Shown here: positions 1 through 7,993 of the stretch, in pieces
Numbering within the stretch: position 1 is the stretch's first letter
How the letters are laid out: every line of letters begins with the position of its first letter
Assembly: GCF_000426345.1 (NCBI RefSeq)
Contig: NZ_AUFE01000036.1
Coordinates: forward strand, 1 to 64,000
DNA length: 64,000 bases
DNA from: Cupriavidus phytohabitans
GTDB lineage: Bacteria; Pseudomonadota; Gammaproteobacteria; Burkholderiales; Burkholderiaceae
Direction of reading: 5' to 3'
Notes under the pieces: model-generated
The model's database searches: none
Seen by the model: the letters and a program-made list of their open reading frames with translations, nothing else
What the model was told of the DNA's origin: nothing
Position numbers and translations under genes: made by a program

Positions 1-269
1 CCCTTCCTGCGGCAGTATTCGGACAGCTCCGCTTCACTCAGGGATGCCGTCTCCAGCACCACCCGGAACTTGTCCGCGCTGGACCACTTATCGCTCTGTT
101 TGCCGTTGCCTGGCACAACCCGTCCTTGCTCTCGCGCCTCGTTGCGCCAGGTGCGCAGGCTCACCGTCGTGACACCCGTCTCCCTGGCCAACTCCACAAC
201 CGATCGATTGATGGGCGGCATCATCTGCTCAACCACCCACTCCTTGTACTCCGCAGGATAGCGTTTCAT
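1..269 (-). CDS. IS3-family transposase OrfA-like protein, partial at window edge
   Basis: Read leftward from the ATG at 269, the frame stays open to the window edge (89 codons). The product begins MKRYPAEYKEWVVEQM and continues with a helix-turn-helix region (ELARETGVTTVSLRTWRNEA) and a second segment, WSSADKFRVVLETASLSEAEL. This is the usual two-part HTH layout of the small OrfA DNA-binding protein encoded before the DDE OrfB in IS3-group elements. An in-frame ATG at 293 would add eight residues. OrfB would lie outside the window, so intactness cannot be judged. The family call is from remembered motifs, not a search. Confidence 0.72.
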   Translation of the reverse strand, partial: MKRYPAEYKEWVVEQMMPPINRSVVELARETGVTTVSLRTWRNEAREQGRVVPGNGKQSDKWSSADKFRVVLETASLSEAELSEYCRRK

Positions 270-299
270 TCTCCAATCGCTTCCGCCCTCCATTGTCCT

Positions 300-698
300 T
301 CATCGAAAGGCGGCGGGGCGACATCTATCCTGACATGGAGGGCCTCTCAGTCGCGACGATAGAAGCTCGTATTTTTTCTGCGAGGTATCCGCCAATGCCT
401 CATCGCGAGTGGATGGAGTGTCGTCATAGGGCACCGGTTCAACGAACTGGCCCACTGTCAGATCCCACTTTTTTCCGTCGATCAGATTGTAGAAGTGCGT
501 GCCACCCGACGTCCGTGTAGTGAGAATTTGACCACCAAAATAATCCTGCACAACGAGCAAGGTGACGCTGCAATGATTCTGAGCTGGATTCGATGGTGAC
601 CAGGCGTCCTTGGGACTTGACGTGTCACCAGCCCAGACGCGTGAAATTGCCCTGTACAGGTCGAGGGGTGTTGCAAAGGTTTTTGATACAGAAGTCAT
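300..698 (-). CDS. YunG-like family protein
   Basis: The product has about 132 residues, taking the ATG at 698 with an AG-rich segment upstream. An in-frame start at 743 is possible but would lie inside a terminator-like hairpin. The core contains conserved-looking motifs of the YunG family, including WSPSNPAQNHCSVTLLVVQD, YFGGQI, and THFYNLIDG followed by WDLT. No catalytic function is established for this family. The last 15 or so residues are rich in Arg, Pro and Cys and do not look native, so the 3' end may have been replaced when DNA was joined near 340-300. There is no operon partner. Confidence 0.6.
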   Translation of the reverse strand: MTSVSKTFATPLDLYRAISRVWAGDTSSPKDAWSPSNPAQNHCSVTLLVVQDYFGGQILTTRTSGGTHFYNLIDGKKWDLTVGQFVEPVPYDDTPSTRDEALADTSQKKYELLSSRLRGPPCQDRCRPAAFR

Positions 699-743
699 CT
701 GAATTAGCTCTCTCTGTGAGCCGACGACTGATGGGACACCCAA

Positions 744-773
744 ACAAAAAGCCCCGTCGTTGCCGGCGGGGCT
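744..773 (-). terminator. Rho-independent terminator, leftward
   Basis: On the minus strand a GC-rich stem (GCCCCG paired with CGGGGC) is followed directly by TTTTT. It would stop leftward transcription arriving from 1101 and beyond, just before the YunG-like gene. Confidence 0.6.
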
Positions 774-1100
774 TCGAAGCGCATGTCGCTGCGAATTTCT
801 AGCGTATGCACGTCCTCAGCAGCAGTCCCGAGTGGGAATGCCAATGATGGTGAGTTGCAGTGGCGAAGGACGTGAAAGCTTGCATAGGTAGAGAGTCTGC
901 CTTCAGTTACTGAACCCGTCAACGAATGTTTTATGCCGCGATTGCTTCCCGCAATGGCCGCTTTCGGGCGCGGCGACTGGCAGGTTAGGGTCAGGTACGG
1001 TCCTTCGCCTCCAATGGCCGACAGACCGCTCATTGGCCCCTCCGGCTTCTTGGCACTGCCGGCTTCTTGGCACTGCCGGCTGCATGCTGCACCGGCCGGA
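774..1100. other. Gene-free stretch
   Basis: No convincing gene is seen here. Open frames crossing it on both strands have shadow-like composition. The only structure noted is a 17-bp tandem duplication at 1042-1075. Confidence 0.5.
1042..1075. repeat. 17-bp tandem duplication
   Basis: The unit CCGGCTTCTTGGCACTG occurs twice back to back, followed by CCGGC. It lies just past the 3' end of the DUF4239 gene and looks like a replication-slippage duplication. Confidence 0.85.
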
Positions 1101-2063
1101 TCATCGCATTCCATTGCGGACGTCCTGCAACACCTCGTCGAAAGCGTCAACGCGGATTAGGCCCAGCCGCGGAAACTCCAGGTCGACGATGACATAGAGC
1201 GTAACCGTCAGCGAGGCCACGAAGAAAAGCGCATGCAACCAGTTTCGCGGACCGCTGCTGGCCATGCCATAGCCCGCGAACAAGGCCCCGATCCAGCAAA
1301 GCGCGAAAAGCATGCCGAAGATGACGCTGGGCGGATGTTCCTTCGTTGCGGCGAGCCGGGTCGATGCCGTATCGAACGCGGCATTAAGCGCTGGCAGCAG
1401 AAGCATGGTGGCCGCCGTACTGGTGGTTTGCTGGGACTCCGTTACGGATCTTGTCCAGAGGCGTTCACGCAGCCCGTCCGAACGGGCCAGGGCTGCATCG
1501 ACGCGCTTTCGGTCAGGGACGGCTCGATAGGCGTCAAGCCGGGCATCCAGATACTGCCGGAATATCTCCTGCAGCTCACCACGCGCCGGTTGCGGCAGCA
1601 GATCCAGGCGCAGGTAAGCCGTGCCGATGTCGTTGGCTTCCTGGACGATCAGCGTACGCCGCATATCAAAGCGGCTTGCCGCCCCGGAAAAGGTGAAGGC
1701 GATCAATAGCCCAAGCAGTGCAAATATCGCGCTTGCAACCGCGCTGACGCCCGTTGTCTCCGGTTCGCGACCGGAGGCAACCTGCCATCGCCACAACAGC
1801 CGGCCGAACTCCAGCGCGATCAGGATACTTGTGAATACTCCGATCGCAAACACCAGTCCGCCGCCCCAACCGGCACCATAAAGTAGTGATGCCAAAATCG
1901 CCTCCAGTGCTTTGCCTGCGATGCGCGCCTTCCACCTCAAGGACGGTATGAAAAAGCTTCGCCACGGTATGTTCACTTCCGCACAGATGTTCGAAACACT
2001 GGCTGCCTTCGAAATGGGCAGACCAGACGGAAGTCTGCCTTGCTGCAGGCCGTTCCCGGCCAA
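1101..2063 (-). CDS. DUF4239 (bestrophin-like) membrane protein
   Basis: A 320-residue frame with four hydrophobic segments at roughly residues 55-90, 105-125, 245-265 and 275-305. Between the second and third lies a soluble domain with VQEANDIGTAYLRLDLLP and a following Arg-rich helix. This arrangement, two N-terminal and two C-terminal membrane helices around a cytosolic or periplasmic helical domain, is typical of DUF4239 proteins, which are distantly related to bestrophin channels but of unknown role. The first 45-55 residues look unlike the family, so the true start may be an internal GTG or TTG. It stands alone on the minus strand. Confidence 0.75.
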   Translation of the reverse strand: MAGNGLQQGRLPSGLPISKAASVSNICAEVNIPWRSFFIPSLRWKARIAGKALEAILASLLYGAGWGGGLVFAIGVFTSILIALEFGRLLWRWQVASGREPETTGVSAVASAIFALLGLLIAFTFSGAASRFDMRRTLIVQEANDIGTAYLRLDLLPQPARGELQEIFRQYLDARLDAYRAVPDRKRVDAALARSDGLRERLWTRSVTESQQTTSTAATMLLLPALNAAFDTASTRLAATKEHPPSVIFGMLFALCWIGALFAGYGMASSGPRNWLHALFFVASLTVTLYVIVDLEFPRLGLIRVDAFDEVLQDVRNGMR

Positions 2064-2330
2064 TTTCGGTCATTGATCGTGTCGTGTTCCACGACTCTTT
2101 TGACTCCATCAACAGACGCTCAAAGCGGTCGAAGGGCCGTTGGCCCGCGCAATAGCTATAGTGCGATAGCTCACGCAGCGCTCTTCCTTAGGCACACGGG
2201 TGTAGTTGGGCAGACTCGCATAGTCTGCCGTGTTCGAGAGATGAAGCCATTGTTGCGACCGCGGAGAGTCTGATCCGGCTTGGCTTGCTCGGCCAATCAA
2301 CGGAGATTACCTAGGGCAATCTACTCGGCA

Positions 2331-2672
2331 TCAGACAGCTTTTAGCAACTCGTTGCGCTGCTCCGCCCATTTGAGAAGAGCGTCCAGAGCGGGACAGAGT
2401 GCTTGTCCCCAATCAGTCAACCGGTATTCCACCTTGGGCGGCACCTGGGCATAGAGCTTTCTTGCCACGATCCCGTCCGCCTCCAACTGGCGTAGCTGCT
2501 GCGCGAGCATCTTTTGCGAAATACCAGGGATGAGCTTCTCCAGATCAGAGAAACGCTGCACCTTGCCATCGAAAAGGTGGAACAGGATGACCAGCTTCCA
2601 GCGCCCTTCCAGCAATTTAAGCACTGCTTCGACACCAACTGCGGCCGTGTCGGGGGTGTATTCCTTTCCCAT
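2331..2672 (-). CDS. HxlR-family transcriptional regulator
   Basis: A 113-residue winged-helix protein of normal HxlR length. The N-terminal AVLKLLEGRWKLVILFHLFD is the family signature, followed by the recognition region RFSDLEKLIPGISQKMLAQQ and the wing LEADGIVARKLYAQVPPKVEYRLT (shown to mark the position, about residues 64-87). No Cys is present, so the redox sensing of HypR-type members is not expected. It is divergent from the SnoaL-like/SDR pair at 2767-3872 and probably represses both that pair and itself through the dyad at 2681-2718. HxlR-type regulators commonly respond to electrophiles or aromatics; the ligand here is unknown. Confidence 0.9.
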   Translation of the reverse strand: MGKEYTPDTAAVGVEAVLKLLEGRWKLVILFHLFDGKVQRFSDLEKLIPGISQKMLAQQLRQLEADGIVARKLYAQVPPKVEYRLTDWGQALCPALDALLKWAEQRNELLKAV

Positions 2673-2680
2673 AGGTAGGT

Positions 2681-2718
2681 AACTTACTTTTCCGTGCGTT
2701 CTTGTTCAATAGTAAGTT
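2681..2718. promoter_or_regulatory. Divergent promoter region with an 8-bp dyad, probable HxlR operator
   Basis: AACTTACT (2681-2688) and AGTAAGTT (2711-2718) form a perfect inverted repeat with centres 30 bp apart, about three helical turns. It sits in the gap between the divergent hxlR-type gene and the SnoaL-like/SDR pair. Assignment to HxlR is inferred from position. Confidence 0.55.
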
Positions 2719-2766
2719 TATAGCGAAAATTCCGGTATCGACACTTTGCCATCAGAGGCTCCTTGC

Positions 2767-3093
2767 ATGGACATTTCACTACCCGATGCGGTCTCCACTT
2801 TTTTTCAGGTGAGCAATGGTGCCGCGCCTTCATCGCTGCGGCGTGCTTTTTCCGAAAAGGCCGTTGTCCGCGATGAAGGCCAGACGTATCAGGGACACGA
2901 AGCAATCGAAACCTGGCTGGCGGAAGCGCAGCGCAAGTATGCCTATAGCGTAGAGCCGTTGACGTTCGTGCAAGACGACGCCCGCGTCACTATCGTGGCT
3001 CAATATGCTGGCAACTTCCCCGGAGGTCTCGCCGACCTGAAACATGTATTCCGGCTCACGGACCACAAGATTGAATTTCTAGAGATCCACTGA
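2767..3093 (+). CDS. SnoaL-like / NTF2-fold small protein
   Basis: A 108-residue protein starting at the ATG at 2767 (AGAGG eight bases upstream); an in-frame start at 2746 would add seven residues. The pattern is that of the NTF2-like fold used by SnoaL-type polyketide cyclases and many uncharacterised stress proteins: an N-terminal helix, a [11 protein letters not shown] strand, a helix ([15 protein letters not shown]) and C-terminal strands ending HKIEFLEIH. Its stop overlaps the start of the following SDR by one base, so the two are translationally coupled and probably act on the same compound. No catalytic residue can be assigned with confidence. Confidence 0.8.
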   Translation: MDISLPDAVSTFFQVSNGAAPSSLRRAFSEKAVVRDEGQTYQGHEAIETWLAEAQRKYAYSVEPLTFVQDDARVTIVAQYAGNFPGGLADLKHVFRLTDHKIEFLEIH

Positions 3094-3872
3094 TGACCAC
3101 GAACCGCGAACTCACGGGCAAGCGTGTGCTGGTCACGGCTGGCACGAAGGGCGTTGGCCGCGCCGTCGTCGAACTGCTCGGCGAACTCGGCGCGCGCATC
3201 CTGACGACGGCTCGTGCCAAGCCGGACTTCATTCCCGACGCCATGTTCGTCGAAGCCGACCTCACTGCGCCGGAGGGTTGCGCCACCGTAGCACAGGCCA
3301 TCGAAAACCGGCTGGGTGGCGTGGACGCCATCATCCATGTCCTGGGCGGATCGTCAGCCCCGGCAGGCGGTTTTGCCGCGCTGGATGAAACCGAATGGCA
3401 GAAAGAGCTGAACCTCAATCTGTTTCCGGCCGTACGACTGGATCGGGCGTTGTTGCCGAAGATGATTGAGCAACGTGCAGGCGTCATCATCCACGTCACG
3501 TCCATCCAGAATCGTTTGCCCTTGCCGGAATCGACCACGGCTTATGCTGCCGCCAAGGCAGCACTGTCCACGTACAGCAAGAGTCTGTCGAAGGAAATCA
3601 CGCCTAAGGGCGTGCGCGTCGTGCGCGTGTCGCCGGGCTGGGTGGAAACCGAAGCGGCAGTTGCGCTGGCAGAACGGCTTGCCAGCCAGGCCGGTACGGA
3701 TTACGAAGGCGGCAAGCAGATCATCATGGATGCGCTGGGTGGCATCCCGCTCGGGCGACCGTGCAAGCCGGCGGAAGTCGCCGACCTGATCGCCTTTTTG
3801 ATCTCGCCGCGTGCGGCGGCGATCAGCGGGGCAGAGTACGTGATCGACGGTGGAACCATTCCCACCGCGTAA
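3093..3872 (+). CDS. SDR-family NAD(P)-dependent oxidoreductase
   Basis: A 259-residue classical short-chain dehydrogenase. The Rossmann motif is [11 protein letters not shown] near residue 12, slightly unusual in having TAGTKGVG where TGGxxGIG is common. The catalytic segment has a Ser in HVTSIQ and the pair Y-A-A-A-K in [11 protein letters not shown], so the active site looks complete. The C-terminus has the usual [10 protein letters not shown] motif. It is cotranscribed with the SnoaL-like gene and probably controlled by the divergent HxlR regulator, a layout often seen for detoxification of reactive carbonyls or quinones. The substrate is not determinable from sequence. Confidence 0.9.
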   Translation: MTTNRELTGKRVLVTAGTKGVGRAVVELLGELGARILTTARAKPDFIPDAMFVEADLTAPEGCATVAQAIENRLGGVDAIIHVLGGSSAPAGGFAALDETEWQKELNLNLFPAVRLDRALLPKMIEQRAGVIIHVTSIQNRLPLPESTTAYAAAKAALSTYSKSLSKEITPKGVRVVRVSPGWVETEAAVALAERLASQAGTDYEGGKQIIMDALGGIPLGRPCKPAEVADLIAFLISPRAAAISGAEYVIDGGTIPTA

Positions 3873-4532
3873 GACTGATCCATCTGGACACCGACACGAT
3901 TCTGCAGTACTCATCGCCCGGGCACCCTATGCGTCCTGGTGTACCGCCGCTAGGTCGGGGCGTGCGCCCCGCGCCGCGGGAGCCGCTGCCATCCGGCTTT
4001 GACCCCTGACGGGCGAGTCGTAAGGCTGTCGGTTTCCATCGCCTTTTAAGGCGGTGATGGCGTCTATAAGAAGCGAATCCGATTGTTGCAAGCGATCGCT
4101 GCTGGTTCGTAGTCACGACGGTGCGACGTCGATTGTCTTTGTTCAGCATAGATTAGGCTCGCCTGTTCGGTCTGCCATCCTCAAGTGACCTTGCGAAGGC
4201 CATTCAAAAACTTCGGGGCGCATACTCACCGCACAAACCAATGCCGCGGGACGGTCTGTGCCATAGCATCGAGGGTTCACAACGCACTTTCGGGAGAAGG
4301 AAGGCTGTCGACAGGCGCCGAAAAATCTCCCTCACGTATCGCTTTCCGTTTTGTAGGCGTTCCAGTTATAGAGTGTCGAGTCAACCGGGATGTTCCAGTG
4401 CCTGATATGTGGTCGTCAAGGGACACTGGCAAGCTGGGTGCAATAGGCTGTTTAGGGTCGGCAAGAGACGGACTGCGGCCGAGACGCTTCCCTGCGCTCA
4501 GCCCAAAAAACCGAAGCGGCAGAACCACAGAG
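3873..4532. other. Long gene-poor stretch
   Basis: No gene can be supported here. Long frames on the plus strand have random-looking composition. A GC-rich potential hairpin around 3958-3982 (GGGGCGTGCGCCCC) follows the SDR and might act as a weak terminator, but there is no T run. Confidence 0.4.
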
Positions 4533-4778
4533 TCATGGCCTGGCGAGGAGGCGTTGGCGAATCTGCCAGGCCAGCACGTCTACCGACCGAGTCGCTGGGG
4601 CAAAACGAAAGCGACCTGGTGCGACCCACTCCCCAAGACGCATCCATCCGTCAGGGAATATGCAGACGTGCAGGTCTTGATTAATGACGACCACACCAGC
4701 GAGCCCTGGATGGGTAGTGACCCCGTGGCAAGCAATGCCGAGGCGCTTCAGATGACGTCGCACGGCACTTGCTCGCAT
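4533..4778 (-). CDS. Small hypothetical protein
   Basis: An 81-residue frame. The segments RRHLKRLGIACHG, THPGLAGVVVINQDLHVCIF and DGWMRLGEW have natural-looking composition, whereas overlapping frames on both strands do not. No known domain is recognised. It stands alone in a gene-poor region and could be a phage- or plasmid-derived orphan or the remnant of a larger gene. Confidence 0.35.
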   Translation of the reverse strand: MRASAVRRHLKRLGIACHGVTTHPGLAGVVVINQDLHVCIFPDGWMRLGEWVAPGRFRFAPATRSVDVLAWQIRQRLLARP

Positions 4779-5081
4779 GGCGGCTTACCCCGGTTATCTG
4801 GCCATTTTGGGGTCGACTCTAGGAACTCGTCAGTTCGCGTGCGCACCGAATGGACGAAGTGCCGGGGTACGAGGCGTCATGAGTTCCTATTGGCTCATTA
4901 TTCTGCAGATGGCCGGTACCCATGGCTTGCATTTCAAAATACGCCAATCTCATTGCATCCAATTCAATTGCACCGCTCGGTAGTCCATCCCCTCTTTCGC
5001 GCGCGGCCGCGTGCTCGCGCCCGGCAAAAAGGCGCTGATCTGGCGTAATGTTAAATCGTTATGCTCTATAACAATGTCGTT

Positions 5082-5213
5082 GGTTTGCACAATTTTGTTC
5101 CTGATACTTCAAGTGGCGGTGCAAACCAGTTTCTGCAAAGCACCATGAAGTAAGCAGGCCGGCCGGTGGCGCTCGATTGCCTGGACGGGTGGAAAAACAA
5201 AATTATGCAAACC
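5082..5213. repeat. Small element bounded by 18-bp inverted repeats (MITE-like)
   Basis: GGTTTGCACAATTTTGTT at 5082-5099 is matched in reverse complement at 5196-5213, with one clear mismatch (C versus T) in the shared core GGTTTGCAYAATTTTGTT, allowing for an uncertain outermost base. The ends enclose about 95 bp with no coding frame. It is AT-rich relative to its surroundings and lies just past the 3' end of the VapC-type toxin gene. A miniature transposable element or the two ends of a deleted insertion sequence would fit. Confidence 0.5.
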
Positions 5214-5228
5214 GACGCGTAGCGGCCC

Positions 5229-5654
5229 TCAGAGGCCAAACCAGCTCGTCAGCCGCAAACCAGCCAATTCCGCAAAATCCTTGGTATTACGCGTCACCAG
5301 GGTCAGCCCGTGCGCGATCGCAACCGATGCAATCTGCCCATCCACGAATGGCAATGTGAATCCAGCCCGCTCGCGCGACTGGCGGAGCTCTGCGTGGATC
5401 CGCGCCGCGGCACCGTCATAAGGCAATATGGGCAACGTGCCAACGACATCTTGCACAAAACGACCAACAGCGTCCTTGCGTTGGCCCTCTGGCATGCGCA
5501 ACCAACCATAGCGGAGCTCATGCCAGACTGGGGCCGGAATGGCTAGCTCACCATCGTAGCGGGCCAAATTCTCCATTACCGCGACCTCAGGTCTCGGCCG
5601 CATGGCCTCTGAAATAATGTTGGTGTCCAGCAACCAACTCACGGCGCTCACCAT
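5229..5654 (-). CDS. vapC: VapC-type PIN-domain toxin
   Basis: A 141-residue PIN-domain ribonuclease. The N-terminal WLLDTNIISE carries the first metal-binding Asp (D10), and the C-terminal DGQIASVAIAHGLTLVTRNT segment carries further acidic residues. VapC toxins cleave tRNA or rRNA when freed from their antitoxin; the target of this one is unknown. It is encoded downstream of, and overlaps by seven bases, the antitoxin gene on the same strand, the normal antitoxin-first order. The full length and motifs suggest it is functional. Confidence 0.9.
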   Translation of the reverse strand: MVSAVSWLLDTNIISEAMRPRPEVAVMENLARYDGELAIPAPVWHELRYGWLRMPEGQRKDAVGRFVQDVVGTLPILPYDGAAARIHAELRQSRERAGFTLPFVDGQIASVAIAHGLTLVTRNTKDFAELAGLRLTSWFGL

Positions 5655-5920
5655 GAGAATTCCCTTCCCCCATCGGGTTGACGTAATTGCTCAAAGGGAT
5701 CGCCCTCATCTTCCTCTGCCGCATAGCTTTTGCGCCACTCCGCTAAGCGCGCAGAAAAGCCAGATGACGAGCCAACAAGCTGCCGATATTGCGACCAAGA
5801 CATCAAGACCCCAGCCGCCTGTCCGCGTCTGGAGATCATTAGTGGCTCTTGCGCAACTTCTACGCCCCGGAGCGCATCAGCCAAGTGCGCTCTTGCCTCA
5901 GAGAATGGGATCGTTTGCAT
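5648..5920 (-). CDS. Phd/YefM-family antitoxin
   Basis: A 90-residue antitoxin. The N-terminal MQTIPFSEARAHLADALRGV and ISRRGQAAGVLMSWSQYRQL are typical of the Phd/YefM fold that binds DNA and dimerises, and the acidic, flexible C-terminus (AAEEDEGDPFEQL) is the expected toxin-neutralising tail. It is the first gene of the operon with the VapC-type toxin. Autoregulation through the dyad at 5942-5962, just upstream of its start, is likely. Confidence 0.86.
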   Translation of the reverse strand: MQTIPFSEARAHLADALRGVEVAQEPLMISRRGQAAGVLMSWSQYRQLVGSSSGFSARLAEWRKSYAAEEDEGDPFEQLRQPDGGREFSW

Positions 5921-5941
5921 GGGATGGTGCTCCTTGCCAGA

Positions 5942-5962
5942 ATGTACATTTCAATTGTACAT
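5942..5962. promoter_or_regulatory. Dyad upstream of the vapC-type operon, probable antitoxin operator
   Basis: ATGTACA (5942-5948) and TGTACAT (5956-5962) form a perfect 7-bp inverted repeat with a 7-bp spacer, about 20 bp upstream of the antitoxin start. The position fits an autoregulatory antitoxin operator overlapping the promoter. Confidence 0.5.
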
Positions 5963-6240
5963 GCAGCGCGAGCAGAAGTCCCTAATCAACGGCCGATCAT
6001 GCCGGCGTTCCGAAGGGGCGATAGAGCACCGGCGATCCGGCAAGGCATAGAAAACCCAGATCGCATCAGCTTCCGTCTCCCTGACCGCGCTGAGTGCGGC
6101 TTCTTTTGCTCAGTTTCGGCAAGCACGCGATAGGGGAGGCGATTGCGTTTGTGTCTCTGCCCCTCCTAGTCATGTCATTTTGTTCCCGCCCTGCGACTCA
6201 TCCAATCCTTTCAGTAAGCCCATCAGCGGAGATCGCAAAC

Positions 6241-6277
6241 CTCCCAAAATGGGAGTACAATCCTCCCAAAATGGGAG
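6241..6277 (+). promoter_or_regulatory. Duplicated operator with embedded -10 box for higBA
   Basis: The 15-bp sequence CTCCCAAAATGGGAG, itself an inverted repeat (CTCCCA/TGGGAG), occurs at 6241-6255 and 6263-6277, exactly 22 bp apart (two helical turns). TACAAT at 6256-6261 between them is a good -10 box. The GGGAG of the second copy lies about 10 bases before the higB start and may double as the ribosome-binding site. HigA binding is inferred. Confidence 0.65.
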
Positions 6278-6286
6278 AGCAAAAGG

Positions 6287-6589
6287 ATGCGGATCATTGC
6301 GCGGCGGACGCTGCGAGAGTTTTGGGAGAGCGACCCCGCGTATTCAGATGCGATATCGCCCCTCACGGAGTGGTATCGCCACATGGAGAAAGTGACATAT
6401 GCGACACCTCAGGATGTGAAGGCCGAACTACGGACAGCCAGCATTCTCAAGGGGGGTCGCGTCGTGTTCAATATCGCCGGGAACAAGTATCGCGTGATCC
6501 TGGCAATCGACTATGAACGCCAGATCGGGTGGGTCCGTTTTGTTGGCACCCATGCCCAATACGACAAAGTTGACGCGGAGAGCGTGTGA
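6287..6589 (+). CDS. higB: HigB-type mRNA interferase toxin
   Basis: A 100-residue toxin. The N-terminus MRIIARRTLREFWE and the core VTYATPQDVKAELRTASIL, RVVFNIAGNKYRVIL and IGWVRFVGTHAQYDKV are the hallmarks of the HigB family (Pfam HigB_toxin, RelE-like fold), which cleaves mRNA on the ribosome. The toxin gene precedes the antitoxin, the reversed order characteristic of higBA. The start at 6287 agrees with the family N-terminus. Its stop overlaps the higA start. Confidence 0.9.
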   Translation: MRIIARRTLREFWESDPAYSDAISPLTEWYRHMEKVTYATPQDVKAELRTASILKGGRVVFNIAGNKYRVILAIDYERQIGWVRFVGTHAQYDKVDAESV

Positions 6590-6939
6590 TGGATATCAAG
6601 CCCATTCGTACCGAACAAGATTACGATTCCGCCATGGAGCGGATCGGCCAGCTATGGGGCGCGCCGTTTGGCTCGCCCGAAGGCGATGAACTGGAAGTCT
6701 TGTCGATCCTCGTGGAACGCTACGAGGAAGAGCATTACCCTATTCCGCCGTCCGATCCGGTCGAGGCCATCAAGTTTCGGTTGGATCAGCAGGGCCTCAC
6801 CGCGCGCGATCTTGAACCGTTCATTGGCTCCAGTGGCCGCGTCTCTGAGGTACTGAACCGCAAGCGCAAACTCAGCCTGAGCATGGTCAAGCGCTTGCAT
6901 GATGGCCTGCGCATCCCCTACGAAAGCCTGCTGTCGTAG
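6589..6939 (+). CDS. higA: HigA-type antitoxin
   Basis: A 116-residue protein starting at the ATG at 6589, overlapping the higB stop by one base; a GTG at 6586 would give a four-base overlap. The N-terminal half (EQDYDSAMERIGQLW, GDELEVLSILVERYEEEHYPI) resembles the toxin-binding region of HigA antitoxins of this subgroup, and the C-terminal half carries a helix-turn-helix (GLTARDLEPFIGSSGRVSEV followed by LNRKRKLSLSMVKRLHDGL, about residues 67-105). It is expected to neutralise HigB and to repress the operon through the paired CTCCCAAAATGGGAG sites. Confidence 0.87.
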   Translation: MDIKPIRTEQDYDSAMERIGQLWGAPFGSPEGDELEVLSILVERYEEEHYPIPPSDPVEAIKFRLDQQGLTARDLEPFIGSSGRVSEVLNRKRKLSLSMVKRLHDGLRIPYESLLS

Positions 6940-7123
6940 GGGGCGCGAGCGCTAGGCAAACACCAGAGGAAGCTCCCCCCTGGTTGCCGGCTGAAATGAA
7001 CCAACGCCACTGCCCAGCAGTGTCGTCGGCAATGTAGGCACTGGCGGTCAGCGCCGGCGTGAGGTTGCAGGTGCGCTGCGGCGGTGTACAGACGATCGTT
7101 ACGCAACCCATTGAGAGCAAGTT

Positions 7124-7187
7124 TGGTGGGCCGGGTGGGATTCGAACCCACGGTGGGATAGTTCCGGCGGATTATGAGTCCGCTGCC
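7124..7187 (-). pseudogene. 3' fragment of a tRNA(CAU) gene
   Basis: Read on the minus strand the segment contains an anticodon stem-loop (GCGGA-CTCATAA-TCCGC, anticodon CAT), a perfect T-arm (GTGGG-TTCGAAT-CCCAC), the 3' acceptor strand CCGGCCC, a discriminator A and an encoded CCA. The matching 5' acceptor strand GGGCCGG and the D stem are absent upstream; only a D-loop-like GTTGGTT remains. About ten extra bases sit in the variable loop. It resembles tRNA-Ile2 or tRNA-Met but cannot fold as a complete tRNA. A 3' tRNA fragment can mark an integration site. Confidence 0.55.
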
Positions 7188-7377
7188 TGCAACCAACACG
7201 GCGTCGAAGCGCGAGATCTTACCTTGAAATTCGCACAGTCGCCATTGCCGCTTTTCGATTTGTAGTGATCGATCGGGTCCTCCATCGGGTCTCCTGTCAC
7301 GTGTGGCCGCAGGCACACCCGCAGATTTCGGCCAGATGAACGATTTTCACTTTCGCATCTGCCAACAACTGCCGAAC

Positions 7378-7728
7378 TCAGAGGCCAAATCCGAGGCCGT
7401 CGCCGAGCTTGGCTGCCAGCGTCGACAAGTTCTGGCAGAACTTGCGCTTTTCCTCTGGCACCCCTGGTTGGGCGGCAATCCATCCCTTGAACAAGCAGAA
7501 CGACTCTGAGGAGATCGTTGTCAGGCGCTCCATGACGCCCGTTTTGGTAATGACGATCGTGCTTACCCGACCGCCACGCAGGAGCTTGGCAATTCCATAT
7601 GATATGGTTGCCCCGCTGTCATCCGCAATCGTGGTCGACAGCGTCGCTTCCGGCGTATTCCTTTGCACCGCGCCGGTGATATCGACAACGAATCCGACTT
7701 CGTTTCGCCCTCGCACGCAGGCCCTCAT
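7378..7728 (-). CDS. Hypothetical protein, possibly 5'-truncated
   Basis: The frame from the ATG at 7728 encodes 116 residues with natural composition (RNEVGFVVDITGAVQ, LLRGGRVSTIVITKTGVM, ESFCLFKGWIAA, KRKFCQNLSTLAAKLG). The sequence just upstream in frame (LWSDQAVDPTFILAPK) also looks native although it has no clear start codon. The original gene may therefore have been longer and cut by the neighbouring sterol-desaturase remnant, which runs in the opposite direction from about 7990. No family is recognised. Confidence 0.4.
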   Translation of the reverse strand: MRACVRGRNEVGFVVDITGAVQRNTPEATLSTTIADDSGATISYGIAKLLRGGRVSTIVITKTGVMERLTTISSESFCLFKGWIAAQPGVPEEKRKFCQNLSTLAAKLGDGLGFGL

Positions 7729-7993
7729 CTTGGGGGCGAGTATGAAGGTCGGGTCCACTGCCTGATCGCTCCACAGTTTGGCAACTGCTACACGGCAGCT
7801 CGACGGTCCAACAAGCGTTGCGCGATACGTCCAAAGGCGTGCCATTGCTGGGCGAGCAGGCCTCGCCCATACTCGCGGCCGGCGCCAACTGATCGCGGAT
7901 GCCCGTTGGCTCAACGGCGGGATTCCAGGCCACGGTGCGAAACACGACGTCCCACCATGGGAACAGCACGACGAAGTTGCATCCGTCGCGTAC

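Noticed and set aside
4185-5048. A 287-codon open frame on the plus strand
   Set aside because: Its composition is random-looking (rich in Arg, Ser, Pro and His), with no domain, no convincing ribosome site and better-looking sequence on the opposite strand.
6887-7120. A minus-strand frame with LTPALTASAYIADDTAGQW, recalling phage tail proteins
   Set aside because: The resemblance is short, the rest is unnatural, and it lies across the higA 3' end and the tRNA fragment.
7059-7265. A 68-codon frame containing GGPGGIRTHGG
   Set aside because: This is the familiar false peptide obtained when a tRNA T-arm is read as protein.
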